Origin: Treponema sp. UBA7590
GTDB lineage: Bacteria; Spirochaetota; Spirochaetia; Treponematales; Treponemataceae
NCBI GenBank assembly: GCA_002478955.1
Contig: DLKK01000076.1
Coordinates: 1-22,854 of the forward strand
Length of the DNA stretch: 22,854 bases
Reading direction: 5' to 3'
Each line of letters opens with the position of its first letter. The first letter of the stretch is position 1. The notes under the pieces are model-generated. The model had not been told where the DNA came from. It ran no database searches and saw only the letters and a list, made by a program, of their open reading frames with translations. Shown here piece by piece: positions 1-8,324 of the stretch. A program made the translations under genes and the position numbers.

Positions 1-64
1 TTCTGGTAGCTGATTCAATTTCTTTACTCAATTACTAAAAATCAACATTCAGTTAATTAAAAAT

Positions 65-93
65 TTGACATCCTGATTATTTGCCCTTAAAAT
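65..93 (+). promoter_or_regulatory. Sigma-70-type promoter of the MsmK-like ATPase gene
   Basis: A perfect -35 hexamer TTGACA (65-70) is followed by a 17-base spacer and a -10 hexamer TAAAAT (88-93). This predicts a transcript start near 100 and a leader of about 58 bases. Confidence 0.8.
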
Positions 94-116
94 ATAGAAC
101 ATAATATAACCCGAAT

Positions 117-136
117 AGCGAACAGAAATGTTTGCT
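117..136 (+). promoter_or_regulatory. Small leader stem-loop upstream of the MsmK-like gene
   Basis: AGCGAACA (117-124) and TGTTTGCT (129-136) can pair over 8 positions, one of them G-U, around a GAAA loop. The stem lies between the predicted transcript start and the AGGAGG ribosome site at 142-147. It could be an RNA element or, as DNA, a near-palindromic operator. Its function is unknown. Confidence 0.35.
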
Positions 137-158
137 GAATTAGGAGGCCACACAAAAA

Positions 159-1280
159 ATGGCAAAAGTAGAACTTAAAGGTATTGCAAAAGTTTATGAT
201 GGCGGTGTTCGCGCTGTAGACAATGCAAATATCACTATTGAAGACAAGGAATTCTGCGTATTCGTAGGTCCTTCTGGATGCGGTAAGTCAACAACTCTCC
301 GTATGATTGCTGGTCTGGAAGAAATTTCAGAAGGAAAGCTTCTTATTGACGGCGTTGAGATGAATGATGTTCCGCCAAAGGATCGCGATATTGCAATGGT
401 ATTCCAGAACTATGCGCTTTATCCGCACATGACAGTTTACGATAACATGGCTTTTGGTCTTAAACTTCGTAAAGTTGACAAGGCGGAGATTGACCGCAAG
501 GTTCGGGAAGCTGCAAAACAGCTTGGTCTTACTGAATATCTTCAGAGAAAGCCAAAGGCTCTTTCTGGTGGTCAGCGCCAGCGTGTTGCTGTAGGCCGTG
601 CAATCGTTCGTGAACCAAAAGTATTCTTGTTCGATGAACCGCTTTCTAACCTTGATGCTAAGCTCCGTGTAACAATGCGTGCGGAAATCGCTGCTCTTCA
701 CAACACACAGCAGAAGACAATGATTTATGTAACACACGACCAGACAGAAGCTATGACTCTTGGTACAAAAATCGTTGTTATGAAAGACGGTCATGTTCAG
801 CAGATTGGTGCTCCGTTGTATTTGTACAATAACCCAATCAACAAGTTCGTTGCTGGATTTATTGGAACACCTCCGATGAATTTTATGACAGTAAAAGTTC
901 TTGAACGCTCTGGAAAGATTGTTTGTGATGAAGGTTCTTTCGAAATCACTCCTACAGAAGCTCAGACTGCTTGTCTTAAGGATTATATCGGCAAGGAAGT
1001 TTCTTTTGGTATCCGTCCAGAAGATTTGCAGTATTCAGCTCAGCCGGTTGGAAAAGACAATATGCAGATGAAGATTGTAAACAAGGAACCTCTTGGTGCA
1101 GAAACTCATTTGTATCTTGTTTCTAACAAAGGTCAGCAGGTTATTGCAAAGACAACAGCGAATGCTGAATTCCGCCTCGGCGACACAATCAATGTTGTTC
1201 CAAATATGGAAAAGGCAAAATTCTTCTCTATGGAAGAAGGCGAAAAGAATATTTGCGATGTAGTTGAAGTTAAATGGTAA
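159..1280 (+). CDS. ABC transporter ATP-binding protein, sugar/glycerol-phosphate type (UgpC/MsmK/MalK family)
   Basis: This is the ATP-hydrolysing subunit of a carbohydrate-type (CUT1) ABC importer, acting at the inner face of the cytoplasmic membrane. The ATPase domain spans about residues 1-235. It has Walker A GPSGCGKST (37-45), the Q-loop at Q83, the signature LSGGQ (135-139), Walker B ending D159-E160 and the switch His193 in THDQTEA. Residues about 240-370 are the TOBE/OB regulatory region typical of MalK-type ATPases, and the length of 373 aa is normal. The start is well supported by AGGAGG (142-147) and a consensus promoter. A strong terminator follows, so the gene is transcribed alone. 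No binding protein or permease of the sugar type is adjacent. In other bacteria such lone ATPases energise several sugar importers; that role is inferred here. Confidence 0.93.
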   Translation: MAKVELKGIAKVYDGGVRAVDNANITIEDKEFCVFVGPSGCGKSTTLRMIAGLEEISEGKLLIDGVEMNDVPPKDRDIAMVFQNYALYPHMTVYDNMAFGLKLRKVDKAEIDRKVREAAKQLGLTEYLQRKPKALSGGQRQRVAVGRAIVREPKVFLFDEPLSNLDAKLRVTMRAEIAALHNTQQKTMIYVTHDQTEAMTLGTKIVVMKDGHVQQIGAPLYLYNNPINKFVAGFIGTPPMNFMTVKVLERSGKIVCDEGSFEITPTEAQTACLKDYIGKEVSFGIRPEDLQYSAQPVGKDNMQMKIVNKEPLGAETHLYLVSNKGQQVIAKTTANAEFRLGDTINVVPNMEKAKFFSMEEGEKNICDVVEVKW

Positions 1281-1313
1281 GATAAAAACCGTTTAGATTT
1301 CCTCTGATTTGTG

Positions 1314-1359
1314 AGCGTCTTTTATTGAATCTTATTTCAGTAAAAGACGCTTTTTTTTT
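1314..1359 (+). terminator. Rho-independent terminator of the MsmK-like gene
   Basis: An 11-base perfect inverted repeat, AGCGTCTTTTA (1314-1324) and TAAAAGACGCT (1341-1351), encloses a 16-base loop and runs into a nine-T tract (1351-1359). It begins 33 bases after the stop codon. Confidence 0.92.
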
Positions 1360-1372
1360 GCCTGGAATGTTG

Positions 1373-1378
1373 TAAAAT
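1373..1378 (+). promoter_or_regulatory. -10-like element directly before the family-5 binding protein start
   Basis: TAAAAT at 1373-1378 would set transcription to begin near 1385, one base before the ATG at 1386. No Shine-Dalgarno sequence is visible, and the -35 region falls in the terminator T-tract and is weak. It fits a leaderless or near-leaderless transcript. Confidence 0.45.
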
Positions 1379-1385
1379 ATAAAAT

Positions 1386-3209
1386 ATGAAAAGAATTGTT
1401 CCAGCCGTTATTTTATTTTTTGTGATATTTTTGTTTTTTGCGTGCAGAAAAACACAGGAGATGACTCTTGCGGAAATTGCGGCGCTTACCAAAACAGGAG
1501 ATTCTGCACTTGTTGAAAAAACTTTAAGGAAACCGTGGAAGGCGGAAAAATTGAAGCCTGGAAAATTGGGCGGAACTTGGAATGATGCGATTTTTTCTGA
1601 TCCGAAGACATTCAATCAGCTTATTGGCGAACGTGACGGCGAAAGCAGCGCAATTATAAGCGAGACTCTTGATTATCTTGTTGACTATGACGCATATCTT
1701 AGAAAGTGGAAACCGCGGCTTGCATATTTTGAGGTTGAGACTGATGAGAAAAAAGGAATTCTTACCGTCCATTACACTTTGCGCGATGGAATTTTCTGGA
1801 CGTATTATGATAATGACAGAAAAATTCCTGTGACAAGCGATGATTTTGTGTTCTGGTACAATGAAATTGCCGGCGATGAGGCTTTTTCAAGTTCTGGTTA
1901 TGGCCAGCAGTGGTGCAAAATGCCGGATGGAAGCGAAAAACGCATTGAATGTGTAAAGATTGATGACAAGCGTTTTGATTTTGTTTTTCCGCGTATTGTG
2001 GCAGATCCGCTTTTGGCGACAAATATGAGCCTTTGTCCAAGTTTTATATATAAAAAGGCAAAAGATGAGGGCGGTGTGGAGGCTGTGAAAAATCTTTTTT
2101 CTGCGGACTGTAATCCTCTTTCAATTCCAAGCTGCGGAAAATGGTATTTGGTTGAATATACGCCGGCGCAAAGGCTGGTTTTTAAACGGAATCCGAATTA
2201 TTGGGAAAAAGATGAAAATGGAATTTCAGTTCCTTATTATGAGACAAAAATCTGCCAGATTGTCGGCGATATGAACACAAATTATCTGCTTTTTAAGGAA
2301 GGCAAAACCGAGACTTTCAGCCCGCGTCCTGAAGAAGTCTACGATGTTGTTGAAAATCAAAAAGATGACTACACAGTTTTTAATGCGGAAGGTTCAATGG
2401 GTGCGCAGCTTTGGAGTTTTAACCAGAACCCAAGAAATTCAGATTCTCTCTGTTATTCCTGGTTCACAAACAAAAAATTCCGGCAGGCGATGAGTTGTCT
2501 TTTGAACCGCGACCGGATTATAAATCAGACTTACCGTGGTCTTGCGGAACCAAAATATGATTTCTTCCCGGACGCAAATCCTTTTTATAATCCTGATATT
2601 ACTTTGCAGTACAGGTACAATCCGGACCGCGCGGTAAAACTTCTTTCTGACATAGGTTTTTACCGCGATTCCTCGGGTGTTATGCGTGATTCTGCCGGAA
2701 ACAAGATTGAATACGATTTGACTATAGCTTCTTCAAATACAGTTGTAAACGATATTGCAATGATTATTGCGGATGAATGTTCAAAAATCGGGATAAAAGT
2801 TAATATCCGTCAGACTGATTTCCAGAAAATGGTGGAAATGCTTACTTCAACTTATGACTGGCAGTCGCTGATAATCGGGCTTGGCGCGAACATGTTTCCG
2901 TCTCAGGGAAGTAATGTCTGGCCTTCCAGCGGAAATCTTCATCTTTGGAATCCGTTGCAGAAAACTCCGGCAACTGAATGGGAAGCCCGGATTGACTATC
3001 TTTACAACGAGGGTTGTTACACGAACAACCGCACAGCCGCAGAGAAAATCTGGAATGAATATCAGCGTTTGATTCTGGAGGAATGTCCTGTGATTTATCT
3101 TTTGCGCAGCCGTAGTTTTTTTGCAATCCGAAATAAATGGAATCTTGATAATGTTTTTTATGACAATAAAAATGGCGCGGTCTATGATTTTGTGTATCTG
3201 AAAAACTAA
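1386..3209 (+). CDS. Peptide-type ABC transporter substrate-binding lipoprotein (SBP family 5)
   Basis: This is a probable lipid-anchored binding protein of an oligopeptide/dipeptide/nickel-type importer, 607 aa. The N-terminus has two basic residues, a hydrophobic core and a lipobox-like end FFAC with the acceptor Cys20. The mature part has the family layout: an early segment with WNDAIFSDPKTFNQL, then 'TLRDGIFWTYYDNDR' and 'TSDDFVFWYNEI', which resemble the family signature where the product describes ligand-loading of the cleft. Later come KRNPNYWEKD and FRQAMSCLLNRDRI, also typical of family 5. The start is the ATG after the lipobox-compatible leader; no ribosome site is evident. A DppB-like permease follows after 27 bases. 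The substrate cannot be read from sequence. No second permease or ATPases are adjacent. Confidence 0.9.
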   Translation: MKRIVPAVILFFVIFLFFACRKTQEMTLAEIAALTKTGDSALVEKTLRKPWKAEKLKPGKLGGTWNDAIFSDPKTFNQLIGERDGESSAIISETLDYLVDYDAYLRKWKPRLAYFEVETDEKKGILTVHYTLRDGIFWTYYDNDRKIPVTSDDFVFWYNEIAGDEAFSSSGYGQQWCKMPDGSEKRIECVKIDDKRFDFVFPRIVADPLLATNMSLCPSFIYKKAKDEGGVEAVKNLFSADCNPLSIPSCGKWYLVEYTPAQRLVFKRNPNYWEKDENGISVPYYETKICQIVGDMNTNYLLFKEGKTETFSPRPEEVYDVVENQKDDYTVFNAEGSMGAQLWSFNQNPRNSDSLCYSWFTNKKFRQAMSCLLNRDRIINQTYRGLAEPKYDFFPDANPFYNPDITLQYRYNPDRAVKLLSDIGFYRDSSGVMRDSAGNKIEYDLTIASSNTVVNDIAMIIADECSKIGIKVNIRQTDFQKMVEMLTSTYDWQSLIIGLGANMFPSQGSNVWPSSGNLHLWNPLQKTPATEWEARIDYLYNEGCYTNNRTAAEKIWNEYQRLILEECPVIYLLRSRSFFAIRNKWNLDNVFYDNKNGAVYDFVYLKN

Positions 3210-3217
3210 AAGAATTG

Positions 3218-3223
3218 TATAAT
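3218..3223 (+). promoter_or_regulatory. Consensus -10 hexamer just upstream of the permease start
   Basis: A perfect TATAAT (3218-3223) predicts a start near 3230, seven bases before the ATG at 3237. No good -35 is seen at 17 bases, and no Shine-Dalgarno is seen. It may give an internal promoter, or it may be chance in AT-rich sequence. Confidence 0.35.
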
Positions 3224-3236
3224 ACTTGTAACCAGA

Positions 3237-4337
3237 ATGAATTTGAAAAATCTTTTTCTAAAAATAAAGGAAACTGTCTCTTTGCCGTGGAAGCTTTTCA
3301 GAAAAAAAGCGCCGCTTGTCTCGTTTATTTTCGGGCGCCTTTGTACAATGCTTGTTCTGCTGTTTTTCTTGGGATTTGCGCTTTTCGGATTGATGGAACT
3401 TGCGCCTGGCGATATTGTTGACCAGATGATGAGTCAGCAGATAATGAATTCTGTTGAGGGCGGAAAAATTTCTGGAAACAATGCTAAAGGCGACAATAAT
3501 TTTTCCGGGGAGCAGATGGCACGGCTTAGGGCTGAATTTGGTCTGGACAAACCGTTTTATGTCCAGTATTTAAAATGGCTGAACCGCGTTGTTGTTCATC
3601 ATGATTTAGGAACTAGCCTTATTTCGCGCGCACCGGTTAGTTTCCTTATAAGGACGAGAATCTGGAATTCAGTTCTTCTGAATCTTATTTCTCTTGTTTT
3701 TATAACGTTGATTTCGTTTTTGCTTGGTGTTTATTTTTCAAGCAAGGCAGGAACAAAGATTGATACAGCGGTAACGTTCTTTGCTCTTTTTTTTCATGCT
3801 TTTCCGGGAATTCTGCTTCTGCTTTTGCTTCAGCTTTTTGCGTCAGTTACAAATTTGTTTCCAGTCACAGGTTATCCGGATTTTCCTTTTGCGGAGTCGC
3901 CTGTGAAATTTTCGTTCAGTTATATCCATCACATTTTTCTTCCTCTTCTTGCGTCTTTTTTGGGTGGGGCCGGCGGAACAATGCGTATGATTCGTGCAAC
4001 AATGCTTGACCAGATGGGACTTCCGTATATTTTTGCGCTCCGTGCCCGTGGAATCAGTGAAAAACGCGTGTTTTTGAATCATGCGTTCAGGAACACGTTG
4101 AATCCGTATATCACAGGAAGCGCGAATCTGCTTGCGAGTCTTTTTAGCGGTTCCCTTGTTTTGGAAATCATTTTTGCATATCCGGGAATCGGAAGGCTGA
4201 TGTATGAGGCGGTTCTTCAGCAGGATATAAATCTTGTGCTTGCAAACAGTATGTTCATCTCGGCTCTTGTTCTTGCCGGAATGGTCCTGAGCGACATTCT
4301 GCTGGCATTTGTCGATCCAAGAATCAGATATAATTGA
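3237..4337 (+). CDS. Peptide-type ABC transporter permease (DppB/OppB family)
   Basis: This is an integral membrane subunit of a peptide-type importer, 366 aa. Hydrophobic segments lie near residues 27-52, 145-168, 178-205, 230-246, 293-317 and 335-358. The N-terminal part has the family feature MELAPGD (53-59) after the first membrane helix, and 'LGTSLISRAPV' in the region preceding the second helix. The ATPase-contact (EAA) loop is ARGISEKRVFLNHAFRN (270-286), and the C-terminus FVDPRIRYN is characteristic of DppB proteins. It lies 27 bases after the binding lipoprotein, so the two probably form a unit. A complete transporter also needs a DppC-type permease and one or two ATPases; none are found downstream, where argH begins. 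Confidence 0.9.
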   Translation: MNLKNLFLKIKETVSLPWKLFRKKAPLVSFIFGRLCTMLVLLFFLGFALFGLMELAPGDIVDQMMSQQIMNSVEGGKISGNNAKGDNNFSGEQMARLRAEFGLDKPFYVQYLKWLNRVVVHHDLGTSLISRAPVSFLIRTRIWNSVLLNLISLVFITLISFLLGVYFSSKAGTKIDTAVTFFALFFHAFPGILLLLLLQLFASVTNLFPVTGYPDFPFAESPVKFSFSYIHHIFLPLLASFLGGAGGTMRMIRATMLDQMGLPYIFALRARGISEKRVFLNHAFRNTLNPYITGSANLLASLFSGSLVLEIIFAYPGIGRLMYEAVLQQDINLVLANSMFISALVLAGMVLSDILLAFVDPRIRYN

Positions 4338-4612
4338 TAAGATGAATTTTGACTGAAAACGTATAATAAAATCTGAAATGATAAAAAATACTGGAACGGA
4401 AGCGGAAAAGCAAAAATAGCGTAATTTGCCATTTTTTTGCCGCAGGCATAAAGGAAAACTGAAAATGAGCTTTGCGAATTGAAGTTTTCTTCATAAAAAA
4501 AATTGCAACCATAGCTGATTTTTGTTTTCCGCTGGAAGTGCAAGTATTTTTGGATAAATATTTTATAACATGTTTGCTCCGGCACTTACTAGTAAATCAA
4601 TGTTCAATCCGT

Positions 4613-4618
4613 TATAAT
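4613..4618 (+). promoter_or_regulatory. -10 hexamer of argH with predicted start at the ATG
   Basis: A perfect TATAAT (4613-4618) is followed by six bases and then the argH ATG at 4625, so transcription should begin at or next to the initiation codon. There is no Shine-Dalgarno upstream, and the -35 region is weak. The rest of the 287-base gap 4338-4624 shows nothing else that I can support. Confidence 0.55.
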
Positions 4619-4624
4619 CAAAGT

Positions 4625-6037
4625 ATGGAACACGGAACAATAACTCAAGATAATCATGCGGCGCTTTGGCATGGACGTTTCAAGGAAGGTCCTGACGCTG
4701 AGGCTGTTGCTTTTGAAACTTCTATAAATGTTGATGAGCGAATGGCTTTGGATGACATAAAAGGCAGCCGTGCTCACGCAAAAATGCTTGGTCATGCAGG
4801 AATTATTTCAAACGATGAGGCCAAGAAAATTGTTGAAGGTTTGGATTCAATCGAAAAAGATTTGCTGGACGGAACGCTGAAAATTGACTATTCAGCGGAA
4901 GATATTCATTCTTTTATTGAAGCAACTTTAACAGACAGAATTGGCGAGCCTGGCAAAAAAGTCCATACAGGAAGAAGCCGTAACGACCAGATTGCGCTGG
5001 ACGAGCGTCTTTACCTTACAAGATTCATTCCGGAAATCCAGAATAGAATTTTGACTTTGATAGATTCACTTTCCCAAATTGCAGCGAATCACACAAAAGA
5101 TATAATTCCTGGTTACACGCATATGCAGCACGCCCAGCCAGTAACGCTTGCGCATCATTTGTGTGCATGGGCATGGTCTTTGACCCGTGATTGGAGCCGT
5201 CTTGAGGATAGTCTTAAACGTATTTCGGTAAGTCCGATTGGTTCCGGGGCTTTGGCAGGTTCTGGGCTTCCGCTTGATAGAAAATTTGAGGCAAAGGAGC
5301 TTGGTTTTTCTGAAATCACAATGAATTCGTTGGATAGCGTTTCTGACCGCGATTATTGTATTGAAACCGCAAACAATATGGCTCTTGTGCAGATGCACCT
5401 TTCTCGTTTTTGCGAGGAGATTGTGCTTTGGGCGACAACTGAATTTTCATTCATTGATTTGAGTGAAAAATGGTCAACCGGCTCTTCTATTATGCCACAG
5501 AAAAAAAATCCTGATTTTGCAGAACTTATCCGCGGTCGAACTGGCCGCGTTTATGGTGATTTGATTGCGCTTCTTACAATGATGAAAGGTCTTCCGCTTG
5601 CCTATGATCGCGATATGCAGGAGGATAAACAGAGTCTTTTTGAAGCTTGCGATATTGTTAACGCAAATCTTAGCGTGTTTACAAAAATGATTTCCTCTGC
5701 AAAGTGGAATATTGAAAAAATGGCTTCTGCCTGCGAGGGAGGCTTCCTGAACGCCACAGATGTTGCGGATTATCTTGTTCGAAAGGGGCTTCCGTTCCGC
5801 ACTGCGCATGGAGTCAGTGCGCGCCTTGTCCGGCTTGCGATAGAAAAAAATTGTCGTCTGGAGGATTTATCTATAGAAGAATTTAAATCTTGCTCTGAAC
5901 TTATAGAAAATGATATTTATGATATTATTTCACCAAAAGCGTGCGTGAATGCGCGAAAGACTGATGGCGGTCCTGCGGAGTCAAAAGTTCTTGAACAAAT
6001 TTCAGCGTTAAAAGAATTTGCTAAAAAAATAAAATAA
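4625..6037 (+). CDS. argH: Argininosuccinate lyase
   Basis: This enzyme cleaves argininosuccinate to arginine and fumarate in the cytoplasm, the last step of arginine synthesis. The protein is 470 aa, normal for the family. Visible signatures are HTGRSRND (114-121), GYTHMQHAQP (163-172) and the superfamily loop GSSIMPQKKNPD (286-297), which carries the catalytic serine. The ATG at 4625 gives the expected N-terminus, with WHGRF early. An in-frame TTG at 4472 would add 51 residues unlike the family and is rejected. No Shine-Dalgarno precedes the ATG, and a perfect -10 hexamer sits six bases away, so a leaderless mRNA is likely. A binding lipoprotein of an amino acid importer follows after 14 bases. 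No argG or other arginine gene is present in the window. Confidence 0.96.
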   Translation: MEHGTITQDNHAALWHGRFKEGPDAEAVAFETSINVDERMALDDIKGSRAHAKMLGHAGIISNDEAKKIVEGLDSIEKDLLDGTLKIDYSAEDIHSFIEATLTDRIGEPGKKVHTGRSRNDQIALDERLYLTRFIPEIQNRILTLIDSLSQIAANHTKDIIPGYTHMQHAQPVTLAHHLCAWAWSLTRDWSRLEDSLKRISVSPIGSGALAGSGLPLDRKFEAKELGFSEITMNSLDSVSDRDYCIETANNMALVQMHLSRFCEEIVLWATTEFSFIDLSEKWSTGSSIMPQKKNPDFAELIRGRTGRVYGDLIALLTMMKGLPLAYDRDMQEDKQSLFEACDIVNANLSVFTKMISSAKWNIEKMASACEGGFLNATDVADYLVRKGLPFRTAHGVSARLVRLAIEKNCRLEDLSIEEFKSCSELIENDIYDIISPKACVNARKTDGGPAESKVLEQISALKEFAKKIK

Positions 6038-6051
6038 AATAGGAGCTATAT

Positions 6052-6855
6052 ATGAAAAAAATCGCATTGTTTGTTGCAGCTGCAGCATTGGTTGCAGGTC
6101 TTGCAGGTTGTAAAAAAGCATCGAAAGTTGACAATTCTCTTGAAGAATTAAAATCACGCGGTGTGTTCGTTCTTGGCCTTGATGATTCGTTTCCGCCGAT
6201 GGGCTTCCGCAACGATGATGACGAAATTGTAGGCTTTGATATTGATCTTGCTTCTGAGGTTGCAAGCCGTCTTGGAGTTTCTTTCAAGGCTCAGCCGATT
6301 GACTGGGATGCGAAGGAAATGGAACTTTCAACAGGAAAAATTGACTGTATCTGGAACGGACTTACAATTACTCCGGAACGCCAGGAAGCTCTTGCGCTCA
6401 CAAAGCCATATTTGAGCAACGATCAGGTTCTTGTTGTGCGCAAGGATTCTGGACTTTCAAAACTTTCTGATTTTGCAGGAAAGACTATCGGTGTTCAGAG
6501 TGGTTCTTCTGCTCAGGATGCAATAAAAGACAATGAGGAATTCGCAAATTCGGTAAAAGATATTATTCTTTTCAAGGAAAATATTACTGCGCTCAATGAT
6601 CTTGTAATCGGTGGTCTTGATGGTGTTGTTATGGATAGCATTGTTGCCGCTTATGATATTGCACAGAGTAAAAAGCCATTGGTTCTTGTTTCAGAAGTTC
6701 TTGCACAGGAAGGATATGGAATTGCATTCCGTAAAAATGATGTGAAACTTCGCGATGCAGTTCAGGAAACTTTGGAAGCTATGAAGGCTGATGGGACTGT
6801 TGAGCGAATCTCAACAAAATGGTTCGGCAGTGATATTACTGTAATCGGAAAATAG
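6052..6855 (+). CDS. Amino acid ABC transporter substrate-binding lipoprotein (SBP family 3)
   Basis: This is a periplasmic-side, lipid-anchored receptor for a polar amino acid, 267 aa. The signal ends in the lipobox LAGC with Cys20. The mature protein follows the family-3 pattern: GVFVLGLDDSFPPMGF (37-52), GFDIDLASEVASRLGV (61-76), IDWDAKEMELSTGKID (83-98) and WNGLTITPER, whose Arg110 is in the position that usually holds the ligand carboxylate. The start is set by AGGAG (6042-6046) before the ATG. The gene lies in a tight unit with argH upstream and a permease and ATPase downstream. Arginine or a related compound is a plausible ligand from the argH linkage, but this is inference; glutamine, cystine and other amino acids remain possible. 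Confidence 0.93.
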   Translation: MKKIALFVAAAALVAGLAGCKKASKVDNSLEELKSRGVFVLGLDDSFPPMGFRNDDDEIVGFDIDLASEVASRLGVSFKAQPIDWDAKEMELSTGKIDCIWNGLTITPERQEALALTKPYLSNDQVLVVRKDSGLSKLSDFAGKTIGVQSGSSAQDAIKDNEEFANSVKDIILFKENITALNDLVIGGLDGVVMDSIVAAYDIAQSKKPLVLVSEVLAQEGYGIAFRKNDVKLRDAVQETLEAMKADGTVERISTKWFGSDITVIGK

Positions 6856-6857
6856 TT

Positions 6858-7538
6858 TTGAGTCCGCGTTACGTAAAAATGCTTCTTGCGATGCTCCGGG
6901 GAACTGGAACATCGCTGGAAGTATTCTTTTTGACATTGATTTTTGCAGTTCCTCTTGCGCTTTTAGTTTGCATGGGAAGAATGTCAAAAAATAAGATTCT
7001 TTCAAATACGACAAATGTCTTTCTCCTTATAATCCGTGGAACGCCACTTATGCTTCAGCTTTTAGTGGTTTATTTTGCTCCAGGGCTTTTGATAAAATGG
7101 CTTAATGATAGTTTCAACCTTGGAATTCAGTTTATATGGAACCGTTTTGTGGCGGCAATTATTGCGCTTACAATAAATTATGCGGCGTATTTTGCTGAAA
7201 TTTACCGTGGCGGAATCGAGTCAATTCCAAAAGGCCAGTATGAAGCCGCAAAAGTTTTAGGCTACACAAAATATCAGACTTTTTTCAGAGTTGTCTTGTT
7301 TCAGGTTGTAAAAAGAATTACGCCGGCAATGGGAAACGAAGTCATCACTCTTGTAAAAGACACAGCTCTGGTTTCTGTTATTGGCGTGGCGGAGCTTTTG
7401 ATGGTTGCAAAGGAACGCCAGAGCGCAATGTTCAGTTTTGCGCCGCTTTTTATTGCTGGAGTTTTTTATTTTGTGATGAATTGGGGCGTTTCGTTCGCAT
7501 TTGCAAAGCTTGAGAAAAAACTTTCTTATTACCGGTAG
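6858..7538 (+). CDS. Polar amino acid ABC transporter permease (HisM/GlnP type)
   Basis: This is the membrane subunit of the importer, 226 aa. The main hydrophobic segments lie near residues 18-40, 52-76, 95-115, 160-183 and 192-213. Family marks are RGTPLMLQ (60-67), NYAAYFAEIYRGGIESIP (107-124) and the EAA-type ATPase-docking loop YEAAKVLGYTKYQTFFRVV (128-146). The start is a TTG at 6858, two bases after the preceding stop, with GGA at 6847-6849 as ribosome site. An in-frame ATG at codon 8 is the alternative, but it would cut into the usual N-terminus. The gene sits between its binding protein and its ATPase. Confidence 0.92.
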   Translation: MSPRYVKMLLAMLRGTGTSLEVFFLTLIFAVPLALLVCMGRMSKNKILSNTTNVFLLIIRGTPLMLQLLVVYFAPGLLIKWLNDSFNLGIQFIWNRFVAAIIALTINYAAYFAEIYRGGIESIPKGQYEAAKVLGYTKYQTFFRVVLFQVVKRITPAMGNEVITLVKDTALVSVIGVAELLMVAKERQSAMFSFAPLFIAGVFYFVMNWGVSFAFAKLEKKLSYYR

Positions 7539-7546
7539 GAAATTTC

Positions 7547-8320
7547 ATGTCAGAAAACAAAAACGAGATAATCAAGGTAGAAAATTTAAAAAAATCATTT
7601 GGAACTTTGAACATTCTGAAAGGAATTTCTTTTTCGGTGCTGGAAGGTGAGGTTCTTTCAATCATAGGGCCAAGCGGTTCTGGAAAATCTACAATCCTGC
7701 GATGCATAAGTCAACTTGAAAAAGTTGATGACGGAACGATTGAGATTTGCGGAAGGCATCTTGTAAAAGATGGTGTTTATGTTCCAAAACCGGAGATGCA
7801 TTCAATAATCCTGAAAAGCGGGCTGGTTTTTCAGAATTTCAATTTGTTTCCGCATCTTTCTGTTTTGCAGAATGTGATGGATGCTCAGCTTTGTGTCCTT
7901 AAAAAATCAAAGGAAGAGGCAAGAAAATCAGCGTTGAAGCTTCTTGACCGCATGGGGCTTTTGTCCAAGGCAGATTCTTATCCGTGCGAACTTTCTGGCG
8001 GACAGCAGCAGCGGGTCTCTATTGCGCGTGCGCTTGCACTAAAACCGGAAGTTCTGCTTTTTGATGAGCCGACATCCGCCCTTGACCCTGAACTTACAGG
8101 CGAAATTCTTTCTGTAATAAAAGATTTGGCGAAAGAAAAGATGACAATGGTTGTTGTTACTCACGAAATGTCTTTTGCCCGCGATATAAGCGACTATATT
8201 ATTTTTATGGATCATGGTGTGATTGTTGAGGAAGGAAAACCGGAGCAGGTCATCGGAAATCCTCAGCAGGAGCGTACAAAGAATTTCCTTTCAAGGTTCG
8301 AAGGTTCTGCGTTGCGCTAA
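7547..8320 (+). CDS. Polar amino acid ABC transporter ATP-binding protein (GlnQ/HisP type)
   Basis: This is the cytoplasmic ATPase that powers the adjacent permease, 257 aa. All nucleotide-binding motifs are intact: Walker A GPSGSGKST (41-49), Q-loop Gln96 in VFQNFNLFPH, signature LSGGQ (149-153), Walker B ending D173-E174 in LLFDEPTSALDPEL, and switch His206 in THEMSFA. The sequence FNLFPHLSVLQNV is typical of the amino acid subfamily. An insertion of about 10 residues (VKDGVYVPKP, 73-82) before the Q-loop is seen in some GlnQ-like proteins. An AGGAAA ribosome site lies just before the ATG. This is the last gene of the argH-transporter unit. A G-rich palindromic block begins 10 bases after its stop codon. 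Confidence 0.94.
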   Translation: MSENKNEIIKVENLKKSFGTLNILKGISFSVLEGEVLSIIGPSGSGKSTILRCISQLEKVDDGTIEICGRHLVKDGVYVPKPEMHSIILKSGLVFQNFNLFPHLSVLQNVMDAQLCVLKKSKEEARKSALKLLDRMGLLSKADSYPCELSGGQQQRVSIARALALKPEVLLFDEPTSALDPELTGEILSVIKDLAKEKMTMVVVTHEMSFARDISDYIIFMDHGVIVEEGKPEQVIGNPQQERTKNFLSRFEGSALR

Positions 8321-8324
8321 AAAA

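Noticed and set aside
4472..4624. TTG-initiated extension of argH by 51 residues
   Set aside because: The extra residues do not look like the family, there is no ribosome site, and a perfect -10 box lies at the later ATG.
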